Part shown: positions 1 through 10,114 of the stretch, one piece after another | How positions within the stretch are numbered: position 1 is the first letter of the stretch | Layout: each line of letters opens with the position of its first letter | From: Cellulomonas sp. 73-145 | GTDB lineage: Bacteria > Actinomycetota > Actinomycetes > Actinomycetales > Cellulomonadaceae | NCBI GenBank assembly: GCA_001898185.1 | Contig: MKTI01000013.1 | Span: 62,001-126,000, forward strand | Reading direction: 5' to 3' | DNA length: 64,000 nt | The notes under the pieces: generated by a model | Databases searched by the model: none | Seen by the model: the letters and a program-made list of their open reading frames with translations, nothing else | What the model was told of the DNA's origin: nothing | Program-made: the position numbers and the translations under genes

Positions 1-1
1 C

Positions 2-1132
2 GTCCCGAACCAGCCGGCGGCCGGCAGCCCCACCACCACCGGGACCGGCACGGTCTCGGTCAGCTCGACCTCGGACGCGTGCCGCCTGTCCGCCACCGAG
101 GCGGCCGCCGGCACCCTCACCTTCCGGGTGCGCAACGACGGTGCGGACGTGACCGAGTTCTACCTGCTCGGCTCGGACGGTCTGCGCGTGGTGGCGGAGG
201 CCGAGAACATCGGGCCGGGGCTGTCCCGGGACCTCGTCGTGCGCCTCGAGCCCGGCACCTACCGCACGGCCTGCAAGCCGGGGATGACGGGGGACGGCAT
301 CCAGGCGCCGTTCACGGTCGTCGGCACGGCCGCGACGGTGGACGCGCACCGCGCGGAGGTGCTGTCGGCGGCGCAGACGTCGTACGTCGCCTACGTCCGC
401 GACCAGGTCGGCCAGCTCCTGACCGCCACCCGCCGGTTCGCCGACGCCTACACCGCCGGCGACGACGCGACGGCGCGCACGCTGTACGCCCCGACCCGGG
501 TGCACTGGGAGCGGGTGGAACCCGTCGCCGAGTCGTTCGGGGACCTCGACCCGCTGCTCGACCTGCGGCAGGCCGACCTGACGGCCGGGCAGGCCTGGAC
601 CGGCTGGCACCTGCTGGAGAAGGACCTGTGGGCACCGGACGCGGCGGCGAACGGCGGCGCGCCGTACGTCCCGCTGACCACCGCGGAGCGCCGGTCGGCC
701 GCCGACCAGCTGGTCGCGACCACGCAGCAGCTGATGGACCGCGTGACGGCCGCGGACTTCACCGTCGAGGCGTCCCGCATCGCGAACGGTGCCAAGGAGC
801 TGCTCGACGAGGTGGCGACCGGCAAGGTGACCGGCGAGGAGGAGACCTGGTCCCACACCGACCTGTGGGACCTGCAGGCGAACCTGGACGGTGCGCACAT
901 GGCCTACCAGGTGCTGGCCGACGTGGTGCGGGCCGGCGACCCCGGCCTCGCCACCGAGCTCGACCAGCGGTTCCAGGCCGTCGCCACGCTGATGGCGACC
1001 CACGGGTCCTACGACGCCGGGTTCGCCGGCTACGACTCCCTGTCCGCCGATCAGGTCAAGCAGCTGTCGGCGGCGGTCGACGCGCTCTCCGAACCCCTGT
1101 CCCGGCTGGCCGCGGCCGTGGTCGCCGCGTGA
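2..1132 (+). CDS. efeO: EfeO, periplasmic iron-uptake lipoprotein component (5' end outside window)
   Basis: The reading frame is open from the first bases of the window, so the signal peptide and start lie upstream. The visible 376 residues have two parts. An N-terminal cupredoxin-like domain (about residues 15-110) carries a Cys-Lys-Pro-Gly-Met stretch that could bind metal. It is followed by a helical M75/imelysin domain with the HxxE motif seen as HLLE within WHLLEKDLW. In the EfeUOB family, EfeO acts outside the membrane and passes iron to the EfeU permease. The stop overlaps the GTG start of efeB by four bases (GTGA), so the two are translationally coupled. The assignment is firm because all three Efe genes are adjacent. 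Confidence 0.93.
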   Translation, partial: VPNQPAAGSPTTTGTGTVSVSSTSDACRLSATEAAAGTLTFRVRNDGADVTEFYLLGSDGLRVVAEAENIGPGLSRDLVVRLEPGTYRTACKPGMTGDGIQAPFTVVGTAATVDAHRAEVLSAAQTSYVAYVRDQVGQLLTATRRFADAYTAGDDATARTLYAPTRVHWERVEPVAESFGDLDPLLDLRQADLTAGQAWTGWHLLEKDLWAPDAAANGGAPYVPLTTAERRSAADQLVATTQQLMDRVTAADFTVEASRIANGAKELLDEVATGKVTGEEETWSHTDLWDLQANLDGAHMAYQVLADVVRAGDPGLATELDQRFQAVATLMATHGSYDAGFAGYDSLSADQVKQLSAAVDALSEPLSRLAAAVVAA

Positions 1133-2496
1133 CGCCGTCCGCTCGGCCCGGGCGGCCCACGGCCGGCGACGCGGGCACGCGACCGGCGCACACCCTGTCC
1201 CGACGGGCGTTCCTCGGGCTCGGCTCCGGGGTCCTGGCCGCGGGCGCGGTCGGAGCCGCCGGGTTCGAGGTCGGCCGGCGCGCCGCGGTCGAACGGCTCC
1301 CCGGCAGCCCGGCGGGCACCCACCCGTTCACGGGACCCCACCAGGCCGGGATCGTCACACCCGCGCAGGACCGCCTGTACCTCGCCGCGTTCGACGTGAC
1401 GACGACGTCCCGCGACGAGCTCGTCGGGCTACTGCGCCGCTGGACGACGATCGCCGCCCGCCTGACGCAGGGCCTTCCGGCCGGTCCGCTCGGTCCGGTG
1501 TCGGGACCGTACGAGGCGCCGCCGGACGACACCGGCGAGGCGCTCGGCCTGCCGCCCGCACGGCTGACGCTGACCTTCGGCTTCGGCCGGTCGCTGTTCG
1601 TCGGAGCGGGTGCCGTCCCGCGGGACCGGTTCGGTCTCGCAGCACGGCTGCCCGCGGGCCTCGTCGAGCTGCCCCACTTCGCCGGCGACGCCCTCGACCC
1701 GGCACGCAGCGGCGGCGACCTGGTGGTTCAGGCGTGCGCCGACGACCAGCAGGTGGCGGTGCACGCCGTGCGAAACCTGTCCCGTGCAGCGTTCGGAGCC
1801 GCGACGATCCGGTGGACCCAGCTCGGCTACGGCCGGACGTCGTCCACCTCGACGGCGCAGCAGACGCCACGGAACCTGTTCGGCTTCAAGGACGGCACGG
1901 CGAACGTCATGGCGGAGGACACCGAGGCCCTGGCGCAGCACGTCTGGGTACCGTCCGGCGAGGCGTGGCTGGCGGGAGGTTCGTACCTGGTCGCGCGGCG
2001 CATCCGGATGAGCATCGAGACGTGGGACCGCGCCTCGTTGCGCGAGCAGGAGGCCGTCGTCGGGCGAACCAAGGGCGAGGGGGCACCGCTGTCGGGCGGC
2101 AGCGAGCGCACGGAGCCCGACCTGGCCGCCACGGGGTCCGGCGGCAGCCGCCTCGTACCGGCGGACTCCCACGTCCGGCTCGCGCACCCGAGCACCAACG
2201 GCGGGGTGCGGATGCTGCGGCGCGGCTACACGTTCACGGACGGCAACGACGCGCTCGGCCGGCTCGACGCCGGGCTGATGTTCCTGGCGTTCGTCCGGGA
2301 CCCCCGGACGCACTACGTGCCGATGCAGACGGCACTGGCACGGTCGGACGCCATGGGCGAGTACCTGCAGCACACGGGTTCCGGGCTGTACGCCGTGCCG
2401 GCGGGCGTCACGGCGGGCTCCCTCGTGCTGGGGGCGGACGGGACGCCGGTCGCCACCGCCGCGAGCCCGTTCGTCGGCCAGGCGGCGTTCGACTGA
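1129..2496 (+). CDS. efeB: EfeB, Tat-exported DyP-type heme peroxidase
   Basis: 455 residues starting at the GTG inside the efeO stop overlap. The N-terminus has a twin-arginine signal (SRRAFLGLGSG, about residues 24-34) followed by a hydrophobic stretch, so the folded heme protein is expected to use Tat. The DyP hallmark GXXDG appears as GFKDG near residue 252, and a candidate proximal heme His lies in the LAHPSTNGG segment near residue 353, followed by RRGYTFTDG. In Efe systems EfeB oxidises ferrous iron or releases heme iron for EfeU. A much longer open frame upstream is a frame shadow of efeO and is not part of the gene. Confidence 0.94.
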   Translation: MTPSARPGRPTAGDAGTRPAHTLSRRAFLGLGSGVLAAGAVGAAGFEVGRRAAVERLPGSPAGTHPFTGPHQAGIVTPAQDRLYLAAFDVTTTSRDELVGLLRRWTTIAARLTQGLPAGPLGPVSGPYEAPPDDTGEALGLPPARLTLTFGFGRSLFVGAGAVPRDRFGLAARLPAGLVELPHFAGDALDPARSGGDLVVQACADDQQVAVHAVRNLSRAAFGAATIRWTQLGYGRTSSTSTAQQTPRNLFGFKDGTANVMAEDTEALAQHVWVPSGEAWLAGGSYLVARRIRMSIETWDRASLREQEAVVGRTKGEGAPLSGGSERTEPDLAATGSGGSRLVPADSHVRLAHPSTNGGVRMLRRGYTFTDGNDALGRLDAGLMFLAFVRDPRTHYVPMQTALARSDAMGEYLQHTGSGLYAVPAGVTAGSLVLGADGTPVATAASPFVGQAAFD

Positions 2497-2505
2497 GAGG
2501 GGCGC

Positions 2506-2524
2506 TTAGGTTAGCCTTACCTCA
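2506..2524. promoter_or_regulatory. IdeR/DtxR iron box upstream of efeU
   Basis: TTAGGTTAGCCTTACCTCA matches the classical IdeR/DtxR operator TTAGGTTAGSCTAACCTAA at all but two of 19 positions. It sits 9 bases after the efeB stop and 46 bases before the efeU ATG, in the only intergenic gap of the locus. Iron-loaded IdeR would be expected to block transcription starting here, giving efeU its own iron-controlled promoter. The motif is seen directly; repression is inferred. Confidence 0.88.
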
Positions 2525-2570
2525 CCGACCTCCAGGCGCCCCAGCGGCCCACCGATCACGAAGGTGCACG

Positions 2571-3416
2571 ATGCTCGCCAACTACCTGATCGGCCTCCGC
2601 GAAGGCCTCGAGGCCGCCCTCGTCGCCAGCATCCTGGTCGCCTACCTGGTCCGCCTGGGCCGGCGCGACCTGCTCCCCGCGCTGTGGGCCGGCGTGGCCG
2701 CCGCAGTCACCGTCTCCCTCGCCTTCGGGGCGCTGCTGACCTTCGGTCCGTCGGGTCTGGCGTTCCGCGCTCAGGAGGCACTGGGTGGCCTGCTCTCGCT
2801 CGCGGCGGTCGGCCTGGTCACCTGGATGATCTTCTGGATGGCACGCACGGCCCGGTCGATGCGCTCGGACCTGCAGCACCGGCTCGACGACGCCGTGGCG
2901 GCCGGACGGGCCGCAGTCCTGGTCACGGCCCTGCTCGCCGTCGGCCGCGAGGGGCTGGAGACGGCGCTGTTCCTGTGGGCCGGTGCCAAGGCGGCCGGGA
3001 CGACGAGTGCCGCACCGCTGACCGGTGCCGCGCTGGGGCTGGCGACGGCCGTGCTGCTCGGCTGGCTGCTCTACCGCGGCAGCGTCCACCTGGACCTGCG
3101 GGCGTTCTTCGCCTGGACGGGGGCGTCCCTGGTGGTCGTCGCCGCCGGGGTGGCGGCCTACGGCATCCACGACCTGCAGGAGGCGGGCATCCTGCCCGGT
3201 GAGGACGCCCTCGCGTTCGACGTCTCCGGCGCCGTGCCGCCCGGCAGCTGGTACGGGGTGCTCCTCAAGGGCGTGCTGAACTTCTCCCCCGCGACGACGT
3301 GGCTGCAGGCGGTCGTCTGGGTGCTGTACGTCGGCGTGGTGCTGACGGCCTTCGTGCGGACCGCGTTCCCCCGGCGCGTTCGGCGCGCGGACCCGGCGGT
3401 GGTCGCCGCCGGCTGA
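2571..3416 (+). CDS. efeU: EfeU, FTR1-family iron permease
   Basis: 281-residue polytopic membrane protein with about seven hydrophobic segments. Two REXXE iron-transport motifs are visible: REGLE near residue 9 and a second REGLE near residue 127 ([10 protein letters not shown]). These glutamates line the iron path in Ftr1/EfeU permeases. The ATG at 2571 was chosen because it is the first start after the iron box and places REGLE at the expected extreme N-terminus; a longer upstream frame is a shadow of efeB. The gene comes last, after efeO and efeB, and has its own IdeR box, unlike the usual efeUOB order. Confidence 0.94.
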   Translation: MLANYLIGLREGLEAALVASILVAYLVRLGRRDLLPALWAGVAAAVTVSLAFGALLTFGPSGLAFRAQEALGGLLSLAAVGLVTWMIFWMARTARSMRSDLQHRLDDAVAAGRAAVLVTALLAVGREGLETALFLWAGAKAAGTTSAAPLTGAALGLATAVLLGWLLYRGSVHLDLRAFFAWTGASLVVVAAGVAAYGIHDLQEAGILPGEDALAFDVSGAVPPGSWYGVLLKGVLNFSPATTWLQAVVWVLYVGVVLTAFVRTAFPRRVRRADPAVVAAG

Positions 3417-3447
3417 GGCGCGGGCCCGTCCCGACCGGTCCGCCGGG

Positions 3448-4857
3448 TCAGTCCACCGGCCGGTGGTGCAGCATGCGCGCCACCTCCGCGATGGTCCCGG
3501 ACATCGACGGGTACACCGTGATCGCGTCGGCCAGCTGGTCCGCCGTCATCCGGTGCGCCACCGCGAGCGTCAGCGGGAACACCTGCTCGCTGGCCCGCGG
3601 TCCGACGACGACGGCGCCCAGCACCGTCCCGCTCGAGGGGTGGGCGAACAGCTTCACGAAGCCCTCGTGCACGCCCAGCATCTTGGCGCGCGGGTTGCGC
3701 GCCAGGGGCAGGGTGCTGACCTCGTAGGGCGTGCCGGTCTCCCGCAGCCGCGCCTCGGACAGGCCGACGGTGGCGATCTCGGGAGTGGTGAAGACGTTCG
3801 CCGCCACGCCGCGGAGCGACAGCGGTGCGACGGCGTCGCCGAGCGCGTGGGACATCGCGATGCGGCCCTGGGTCGCCGCGACGGAGGCGAGCGGCAGGAC
3901 ACCCGTGCAGTCGCCGGCGGCGTAGACGCCCCGCGCGGACGTGCGGGACACCTGGTCGACCAGCACGTGGCCGGCAGGCCCGAGCCGGACACCGGCCTCC
4001 TCGAGCCCGAGCCCGGCGGTGTTGGGGACGGACCCGACCGCGAGCAGCACGTGGGAGCCGGTCACCACGCGTCCGTCGGACAGCTCCACCTCGACACCGT
4101 CCGCCGTGCGGCGGGCCGCCACCGCGCGCGTGCGGCCCAGCACGGTCATGCCGCCGGCGGTGAACACCTGCTCCAGCAGCTCGGCTGCGTCGGCGTCCTC
4201 CCCCGGCAGCACTCGGTCGCGGCTGGAGACCAGCACCACGTCGACGCCCAGCGCGCTGTAGGCACCGGCGAACTCGGCACCGGTCACGCCGGAACCGACC
4301 ACGATCAGCCGGCTCGGCAGCTCCGCGAGGTCGTAGAGCTGTGTCCAGGTCAGGATGCGCTCGCCGTCCGGCATCGCCTCGGGCAGCACGCGTGGCGTCG
4401 CACCGGTGGCCAGCAGCACCACGTCGGCCTCGAGCACCAGGTCGTCCCGGCCCGCCGGGGTCCGGACCGCCACGTGCTGGGCGTCCTGCAGCGACCCCTC
4501 GCCGAGGAGCACCCGCACGCCCTCCCGCTCCAGCCGCGCGCCGATGTCCGCCGACTGGGCGGCCGCGAGCGCCTTGACCCGGGTGTTGACCGCCGCCAGG
4601 TCGATCGTCGGCCGCTGGGCCTGCGGCCCCCCCACCCCGAGCTCCGGCGCCAGGGATGCCGTGGTCATCCACTCCGCCGTCGCGATGAGCGTCTTGGACG
4701 GCACCACGTCGGTCAGCACGGCGGCCCCGCCGAGCCCCGTGCGCTCCACCACGGTGACGTCGGCCCCGAGGCGCCGGGCGACCAGCGCGGCTTCGTACCC
4801 ACCCGGCCCTCCGCCGATGACGACGACACGACCGGTCGGGACGGCGGGAGCGCTCAC
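3448..4857 (-). CDS. lpdA: LpdA-type NAD(P)H quinone dehydrogenase (flavoprotein disulfide reductase family without redox cysteines)
   Basis: 469 residues with an N-terminal FAD-binding GGGPGG (15-20), a central NAD(P)-binding Rossmann segment ([11 protein letters not shown]) and a C-terminal dimerisation domain. In dihydrolipoamide dehydrogenases the region after the FAD motif reads GGTCLNVGCIPSK. Here residues 43-55 read [13 protein letters not shown] with no cysteine, and the usual catalytic His-Pro near the C-terminus is Tyr-Pro (VYPSMSG). It therefore cannot act as a disulfide reductase. It resembles M. tuberculosis Rv3303c, a quinone reductase. It is convergent with efeU and divergent from punA, the same neighbour arrangement as Rv3303c/deoD. 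Confidence 0.85.
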   Translation of the reverse strand: MSAPAVPTGRVVVIGGGPGGYEAALVARRLGADVTVVERTGLGGAAVLTDVVPSKTLIATAEWMTTASLAPELGVGGPQAQRPTIDLAAVNTRVKALAAAQSADIGARLEREGVRVLLGEGSLQDAQHVAVRTPAGRDDLVLEADVVLLATGATPRVLPEAMPDGERILTWTQLYDLAELPSRLIVVGSGVTGAEFAGAYSALGVDVVLVSSRDRVLPGEDADAAELLEQVFTAGGMTVLGRTRAVAARRTADGVEVELSDGRVVTGSHVLLAVGSVPNTAGLGLEEAGVRLGPAGHVLVDQVSRTSARGVYAAGDCTGVLPLASVAATQGRIAMSHALGDAVAPLSLRGVAANVFTTPEIATVGLSEARLRETGTPYEVSTLPLARNPRAKMLGVHEGFVKLFAHPSSGTVLGAVVVGPRASEQVFPLTLAVAHRMTADQLADAITVYPSMSGTIAEVARMLHHRPVD

Positions 4858-4929
4858 CCCCGCATTCTGCCGACCCTCGCCCGGAGCCGCTCACCTGGGC
4901 ACGGAGTGTCCGCCGCTAGCCTTCGAGCC

Positions 4930-5808
4930 ATGACCGGACCCGTGCCCGACCCCACCACCGGCGAGACGCTCGCCACCGTCCCCGACCTGGACGACCCCAC
5001 CACCGACCCCGCCGAGGTGGCCCGGGCCGCCGCCGCGGTGATCGCGGCGCGCACCGGGGTGCCCCACCACGACGTGGCCCTGGTCCTCGGTTCGGGCTGG
5101 GGCGGCGCGGCGGACCTGCTGGGCGAGACGGTCGCCGAGCTGCCGAGCCACGAGGTGCCGGGATTCAGCCGGCCGGCGGTCGTCGGCCACACGGGGACGT
5201 TGCGGTCCGTGCGGTACGCGGCGCCCGACGGGACGGACCGGTTCGCCCTGGTGCTCGGGTCGCGCACGCACCTCTACGAGGGTCGCGGTGTGCGCCGGGT
5301 GGTGCACGGCGTCCGCACGGCGGCGGCCACCGGCGCGCGGGCGGTCGTGCTGACCAACGGCTGCGGCGGCCTGGACCCCGCCTGGGCCCCCGGCACGCCG
5401 GTGCTGATCAGCGACCACATCAACCTCACCGCGACCTCGCCGCTGGAGGGAGCGACCTTCGTCGACCTGACGGACCTCTACTCCGCGCGGCTGCGCGCCA
5501 TGGCGCACGAGGTGGACCCGACCCTCGCCGAGGGCGTGTACGTCCAGTTCCGCGGGCCCCACTACGAGACGCCGGCGGAGGTCGCGATGGCCGGTCGCAT
5601 CGGTGGCCACCTGGTCGGCATGTCCACCACGCTCGAGGCGATCGCCGCGCGCCACTCGGGCCTAGAGGTGCTCGGGGTCTCGCTGGTCACCAACGCCGCA
5701 GCCGGGATCAGCCCGGAACCGCTGTCCCACGCCGAGGTGCTGGCGGCCGGTGCCGCCGCCGGCCCGCGGATCAGCGCGCTGCTGGCGCAGGTGGTCCGCC
5801 GGATCTGA
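4930..5808 (+). CDS. punA: Purine-nucleoside phosphorylase, trimeric class
   Basis: 292 residues. Cleaves purine (deoxy)nucleosides with phosphate to base plus (deoxy)ribose-1-phosphate. Family motifs in order: phosphate loop [27 protein letters not shown], the [12 protein letters not shown] substrate segment, and VTNAAAG with the Asn that contacts 6-oxopurines in trimeric PNPs. The ATG at 4930 follows a short divergent promoter gap with lpdA; the open frame extends far upstream as an antisense shadow. The mutase gene follows after 32 bases in the same direction, matching the deoD-pmmB pair of mycobacteria. Confidence 0.93.
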   Translation: MTGPVPDPTTGETLATVPDLDDPTTDPAEVARAAAAVIAARTGVPHHDVALVLGSGWGGAADLLGETVAELPSHEVPGFSRPAVVGHTGTLRSVRYAAPDGTDRFALVLGSRTHLYEGRGVRRVVHGVRTAAATGARAVVLTNGCGGLDPAWAPGTPVLISDHINLTATSPLEGATFVDLTDLYSARLRAMAHEVDPTLAEGVYVQFRGPHYETPAEVAMAGRIGGHLVGMSTTLEAIAARHSGLEVLGVSLVTNAAAGISPEPLSHAEVLAAGAAAGPRISALLAQVVRRI

Positions 5809-5840
5809 CCGGCCGCACCCGTCTGCCCTACCGTGGCCCC

Positions 5841-7682
5841 ATGAGCAGCGACGACGCCTCGTCCGACCTCGGCTCGCGGGTCCGGGCCTGGATCGACGAC
5901 GACCCCGACCCGACCACCGCGGCGGAGCTGACGGCCCTGCTGGCCCAGGCCGAGACGCCCGTGCAGCCCGCGCCGGGCCACCGGGACGACCCGGTCCACC
6001 AGCGTGCACGGCAGGAGGCCGAGCTCGCCCGGGCCGAGCTCGAGGACCGGTTCTCCGGGCTGCTCGAGTTCGGTACCGCGGGTCTGCGCGGCGCGATGGG
6101 CGGCGGTCCGCACCGGATGAACCGTGCGGTGGTGATCCGCGCCGCGGCCGGTCTGGGCGAGTACCTGCTCGGCGAGCTCGAGGGGATGGCACCGCCGCCA
6201 CGGGTCGTCGTCGGCTACGACGCCCGGCACCGTTCCCGCGACTTCGCGCTCGACTCCGTCGCGGTGCTGACGGCGGTCGGCATCGAGGCGCTGCTGCTGC
6301 CCGCGGCCCTCCCGACGCCGGTGCTGGCGTTCTGCGTCCGGCACCTGGGCGCCGACGCCGGCATCATGGTCACCGCCTCGCACAACCCCGCGGCCGACAA
6401 CGGGTACAAGGTCTACCTCGGTGGTCGCGTGACGGAGGACGCCGCGCGCGGCTCCCAGATCGTGCCGCCCGTGGACGCCGCGATCGCCGCGCACATCGCG
6501 CACGTGCGCTCCGTCGCCTCGGTCCCGCGTGCGGAGTCCGGCTGGCGGGTGCTCGGCACCGACGTGGTGGACCAGTACGTCGCAGCCACCCTCTCGGCCG
6601 CACCCCCGACGCCCGCCGACGTGGCGCTGGCCTCCGACCTGCGCATCGTGCTCACCCCGATGCACGGCGTCGGCGAGCGGGTCGCCACGCGGGTGCTCGC
6701 CGAGGCCGGTTTCACGCACGTCACCGTGGTGCCGGAGCAGGCGGAACCCGACCCGGACTTCCCCACCGTGGCGTTCCCCAACCCCGAGGAGCCGGGTGCT
6801 CTCGACCTGGCGCTGGGGCTGGCGCGCGACGAGGGCGCCGACCTGGTGCTCGCCCTCGACCCGGATGCCGACCGGTGCGCCGTGGGGGTCCTGGACCGCC
6901 GCGCACGCTCGTTCCACGGTCCGGAGACGGCCGCCGCGGAGGGCTGGCGCGGGCTGCACGGCGACGAGACGGGGGCGCTGCTCGGCTGGTCGGTGGCGGA
7001 GGAGCTGTCCGGCCGTCCCGGCGCCGTGCTGGCCTCGTCGATCGTGTCGTCACGCCAGCTGGAGCGCATCGCCACCGACCACGGTCTCGGCTTCACCCCC
7101 ACCCTGACCGGGTTCAAGTGGCTGTCCCGCGTCGAGGGGCTGGTCTTCGGCTACGAGGAGGCGCTCGGCTACTGCGTCGACCCGCAGCACGTCCACGACA
7201 AGGACGGGATCAGCGCCGCGCTGCGGGTGGCGCGCCTTGCGGCCGCGCTCAAGGGCGACGGCCGGACGCTGCTGGACCTGCTGGACGACCTGGCGCGGCG
7301 CTACGGGCTGTACCTGTCCGGGCAGGTAGCGGCTCGCTTCGAGGACGTCGCGGGCATCGCCGCTGCCGTCGACCGGTTGCGCTCGGCCCCGCCGGCACGG
7401 CTCGCCGGATCGCCGGTGGTCCGCATCGACGACCTGGCGGCGGGCACGGACGACGACCGCGGCGGCCTGCCCCCCACCGAGGGCCTCCGCCTGCTCACCG
7501 AGGACGGCACCCGCGTCGTCGTGCGGCCCAGCGGCACGGAGCCGAAGGTGAAGTGCTACCTCGAGGTGATCGTCCCCGTCGCGCCGGACGCCTCGGACGC
7601 CGACGTCACCTCGGCACGCACCACGGCACGGTCCCGCCTGGACGTCCTCGCGCGCGAGATCAGCTCCGCGCTCGGCCTGTAG
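5841..7682 (+). CDS. pmmB: Phosphohexomutase-superfamily phospho-sugar mutase (PmmB/PgcA type; likely phosphopentomutase)
   Basis: 613 residues of the alpha-D-phosphohexomutase superfamily. The phosphoserine loop TASHNP (Ser near 180), metal loop DPDADR (near 340-345), sugar-binding loop EEALGY and the C-terminal phosphate-binding RPSGTEPK are all intact. By sequence type it could be a phosphomannomutase or phosphoglucomutase. By context, PNP and thymidine phosphorylase make (deoxy)ribose-1-phosphate and DeoC uses deoxyribose-5-phosphate, yet no DeoB is present, so I infer a phosphopentomutase role. The long hairpin after the stop ends the transcript. Confidence 0.86.
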   Translation: MSSDDASSDLGSRVRAWIDDDPDPTTAAELTALLAQAETPVQPAPGHRDDPVHQRARQEAELARAELEDRFSGLLEFGTAGLRGAMGGGPHRMNRAVVIRAAAGLGEYLLGELEGMAPPPRVVVGYDARHRSRDFALDSVAVLTAVGIEALLLPAALPTPVLAFCVRHLGADAGIMVTASHNPAADNGYKVYLGGRVTEDAARGSQIVPPVDAAIAAHIAHVRSVASVPRAESGWRVLGTDVVDQYVAATLSAAPPTPADVALASDLRIVLTPMHGVGERVATRVLAEAGFTHVTVVPEQAEPDPDFPTVAFPNPEEPGALDLALGLARDEGADLVLALDPDADRCAVGVLDRRARSFHGPETAAAEGWRGLHGDETGALLGWSVAEELSGRPGAVLASSIVSSRQLERIATDHGLGFTPTLTGFKWLSRVEGLVFGYEEALGYCVDPQHVHDKDGISAALRVARLAAALKGDGRTLLDLLDDLARRYGLYLSGQVAARFEDVAGIAAAVDRLRSAPPARLAGSPVVRIDDLAAGTDDDRGGLPPTEGLRLLTEDGTRVVVRPSGTEPKVKCYLEVIVPVAPDASDADVTSARTTARSRLDVLAREISSALGL

Positions 7683-7722
7683 CGCCGCGAGCCCCGTCGG
7701 CCATCCCGACGCGACGACGCAG

Positions 7723-7764
7723 CACGGAGAGGGGCGGGTGCGTGCGCACCCGCCCCTCTCCGTG
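7723..7764. terminator. Bidirectional terminator hairpin between pmmB and deoC
   Basis: A perfect 20-base-pair inverted repeat with a two-base centre; each arm is built on GGAGAGGGGCGGG. It lies between two convergent genes, 40 bases after the pmmB stop and 25 bases after the deoC stop. There is no T tract, as is common for actinobacterial terminators. It can serve both strands. Confidence 0.85.
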
Positions 7765-7789
7765 CCGACCTACCGACCCGTCCGTCGAC

Positions 7790-8515
7790 TCAGTACGAAC
7801 CCTCGTCGGCCGTCAGACCGCCCAGCACCGCGGCGGTGGACGACAGACCCAGCCGGGTCGCCCCCGCGTTGATCATCGCGATCGCGTCGGCCGCCGTCCT
7901 GATCCCGCCGGACGCCTTGATGCCCAGCCGGCCACCGACCGTGCCGGCCATGATCCCGACCGCCCGCACCGTCGCACCGCCGGCCGGGTGGAACCCCGTG
8001 GACGTCTTGACGAAGTCGGCACCGGCCGCCGCAGCCGCGCGGCACGACTCGATGATCTCGTGGTCGGACAGCGCCGCCGTCTCGAGGATCACCTTCAGCA
8101 CCGTCGGGTGCGGCGCTGCCGCGCGGACCGCCGCGATGTCGGCCTGCACGTCCTCGAAGCGCCGCTCCTTGGCCGCACCGATGTCGATCACCATGTCGAC
8201 CTCGTCGGCACCGTCCCGCACCGCACGGGCCGCCTCGGCAGCCTTCACGTCGCTGTGGTGCTTGCCGGACGGGAACCCGACCACGGTGGCGACCTTGACG
8301 TCCGGCGCACCGTCGAGACCGACCGGGATCTCCAGCGGGAGGAAGGACGGCGAGACGCAGACGGCGTACACCCCGAGCTGCACGGCCTCGGCCACCAGGG
8401 CGTTCACATCGGCCCGCGTCGCCTCGGGCTTGAGCAGCGTGTGGTCCACGAAGGTCGCCAGGCCGGCGGCGTCCAGCGGCCGGTGGGCGCCCTCGAGGGT
8501 GATGTGGTGGTTCAT
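7790..8515 (-). CDS. deoC: Deoxyribose-phosphate aldolase
   Basis: 241 residues. Splits 2-deoxyribose-5-phosphate to glyceraldehyde-3-phosphate and acetaldehyde, the last step of deoxynucleoside breakdown. The Schiff-base lysine is in [18 protein letters not shown] and [10 protein letters not shown] are other family signatures, and the TIM-barrel length is normal. The ATG at 8515 overlaps the add stop by four bases (ATGA), indicating translational coupling and fixing the start; an upstream extension of the frame is a shadow of add. Confidence 0.95.
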   Translation of the reverse strand: MNHHITLEGAHRPLDAAGLATFVDHTLLKPEATRADVNALVAEAVQLGVYAVCVSPSFLPLEIPVGLDGAPDVKVATVVGFPSGKHHSDVKAAEAARAVRDGADEVDMVIDIGAAKERRFEDVQADIAAVRAAAPHPTVLKVILETAALSDHEIIESCRAAAAAGADFVKTSTGFHPAGGATVRAVGIMAGTVGGRLGIKASGGIRTAADAIAMINAGATRLGLSSTAAVLGGLTADEGSY

Positions 8516-9705
8516 GCGCGGTGCCTCCCGCCAGCAGCCCGGGCGAACCCCGGGGTGATGACCTCGTCGATGAGTCGGGTCCGCTCGTCCTCGTGGACGA
8601 ACGCGTGGTGTGCGGCGGTCAGCGTGACCTGCCGCAGGTCGTCGAGGGTCCAGCCGGCCTGCTCGACCAGCTGCCGCAGCTCGCGACCGAGGGTGGTGCC
8701 GGACTGCAGCCGGTTGTCGGTGCTCACCGTGACGGCGAACCCCAGGCGCAGCAGCCGGGTGATCGGGTGGTCCGCCACCGAGGCGGCGGCGCCCGTCTGG
8801 AGGTTGGACGACGGGCACAGCTCCAGGGGGATCCGCCGGTCACGCACCCAGTGCGCCAGCGTGCCCAGCTGCCCGTCCGCCGAGACGTCGTCGGCGATCC
8901 GCACGCCGTGGCCCAGGCGGCAGGCGCCCACCTGCACGGCTTCCGCGATCGAGTCCAGACCCGCCGCCTCGCCGGCGTGCACCGTCACCGGCAGCAGCCC
9001 GGCGCGCAGCGCGCCGAACGCGGACGTCAGGCGCGAGGGCGGGAAGCCGGCCTCCGGCCCCGCGATGTCGAAGCCGACGACCCCCCGGTTCCGGTACGCG
9101 AGCGCCAGGGCCGCCACCTCGTCACCACGGTCCGCCTGCCGCATGGCCGACAGCAGCGCACGCACCCGGATCGTCCGGCCCTGGGCCGCGGCCTCCTGCT
9201 CCCCCTCGGCGAACCCGGCGAGCACCGCGTCGAGCACCTGCTCGAGGCCCAGGCCGCCCAGCTGGTGCTGCTCCGGGGCGAACCGCTCCTCGGCGTACAC
9301 GACGCCGTCGGCGGCGAGGTCGAGCACCGCCTCGCGCGCGACCCGGTGCAGCGCCTCGGCGGTCTGGAGCACGGCCACGGTGTGGGCGAACGTCTCGAGG
9401 TACCGCTCCAGCGACCCCGAGCCGGCCGCCCGCACGAACCAGTCGCCGAGCTCCTCCGGATCGGAGGTCGGCAGCGGGTGACCGGCGGCGTCCGCGAGGT
9501 CCACCACCGTCGCCGGTCGCAGACCACCGTCGAGGTGGTCGTGCAGCAGCACCTTCGGCAGGCCGGCCACCAGGTCCGTCAACGGCTGTGCCGGTGCTGG
9601 TGCTCGGGTCCCGTCCCGTCCGCCACCGGCCGGTGCGGGCGGGACCGTCAAGGATCCGTCGGGGGCGTTGTCCGGTGCCACGGACGGCTCCGGCAGGCTC
9701 GTCAT
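8512..9705 (-). CDS. add: Adenosine deaminase
   Basis: 397 residues, somewhat long at the N-terminus, where a roughly 45-residue Ala/Pro/Gly-rich segment precedes the catalytic barrel. Converts (deoxy)adenosine to (deoxy)inosine, which PNP then splits. Zinc-site motifs: [21 protein letters not shown], and STDNRL in place of the more common TDDP. The true start could be an internal one before [17 protein letters not shown] kept the first ATG. It is the first gene of an add-deoC pair. Confidence 0.92.
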   Translation of the reverse strand: MTSLPEPSVAPDNAPDGSLTVPPAPAGGGRDGTRAPAPAQPLTDLVAGLPKVLLHDHLDGGLRPATVVDLADAAGHPLPTSDPEELGDWFVRAAGSGSLERYLETFAHTVAVLQTAEALHRVAREAVLDLAADGVVYAEERFAPEQHQLGGLGLEQVLDAVLAGFAEGEQEAAAQGRTIRVRALLSAMRQADRGDEVAALALAYRNRGVVGFDIAGPEAGFPPSRLTSAFGALRAGLLPVTVHAGEAAGLDSIAEAVQVGACRLGHGVRIADDVSADGQLGTLAHWVRDRRIPLELCPSSNLQTGAAASVADHPITRLLRLGFAVTVSTDNRLQSGTTLGRELRQLVEQAGWTLDDLRQVTLTAAHHAFVHEDERTRLIDEVITPGFARAAGGRHRA

Positions 9706-9758
9706 GCGCTCACCGTAGTGTCGGCGGGTCGGTGCCCGGGACCACTGCGCACGTGCCC

Positions 9759-9980
9759 TCAGATCTCGTCGGGCTCGTCGTCGGCACCGACCTCGGTGTC
9801 CTGCTCGACGACGTCCGCCTCGGCGGCGACGTCGTCACGGTCGGGCCGCGGGAAGCCGGGGGCGTACTCCTCCGCGTCGGGTTCCGGCTCGGCCTCGTCG
9901 GTCAGCCGCCGCGGGACCTCGGGGTCCACCGGCTCGAGGCCGGCGTCCCGCCAGGAGTCCTGTCCGGGCACGGTGCTCAT
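9759..9980 (-). CDS. Small acidic protein of unknown function
   Basis: 73 residues beginning [20 protein letters not shown], with more than a quarter Asp or Glu and a C-terminal run rich in D, E and V. There are no cysteines, no membrane segment and no recognisable motif. The start is the ATG at 9980, preceded by AGGA-containing sequence (GGAGGACCG). It lies between deoA and add in the same direction. GC-rich codon use in frame and a good ribosome-binding site make it likely real, but I do not recognise a function. Confidence 0.6.
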   Translation of the reverse strand: MSTVPGQDSWRDAGLEPVDPEVPRRLTDEAEPEPDAEEYAPGFPRPDRDDVAAEADVVEQDTEVGADDEPDEI

Positions 9981-10043
9981 CGGTCCTCCTGGGGTCGACG
10001 CTGTCCGCCTCCCATCCTGGTCCGACGCCGAGCCGCGCGCCAG

Positions 10044-10079
10044 CACCGCGACCGCCCCGGTCTCGCGTCGGTCGCGGTG
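10044..10079 (-). terminator. Hairpin downstream of deoA
   Basis: Inverted repeat with 11-base arms (CACCGCGACCG and its complement) around a 14-base loop, 35 bases past the deoA stop. It probably ends the long nucleoside transporter-catabolism transcript. No T tract is present. Confidence 0.55.
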
Positions 10080-10114
10080 GCGCGGACCGCCCCGCCATCG
10101 CCCGTGGCGCGGGC

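Noticed and set aside
5750..9481. A 1243-codon open frame on the plus strand over pmmB, deoC and add
   Set aside because: High GC leaves few stop codons, so long frames arise by chance; the translation has no family motif and crosses a strong terminator.
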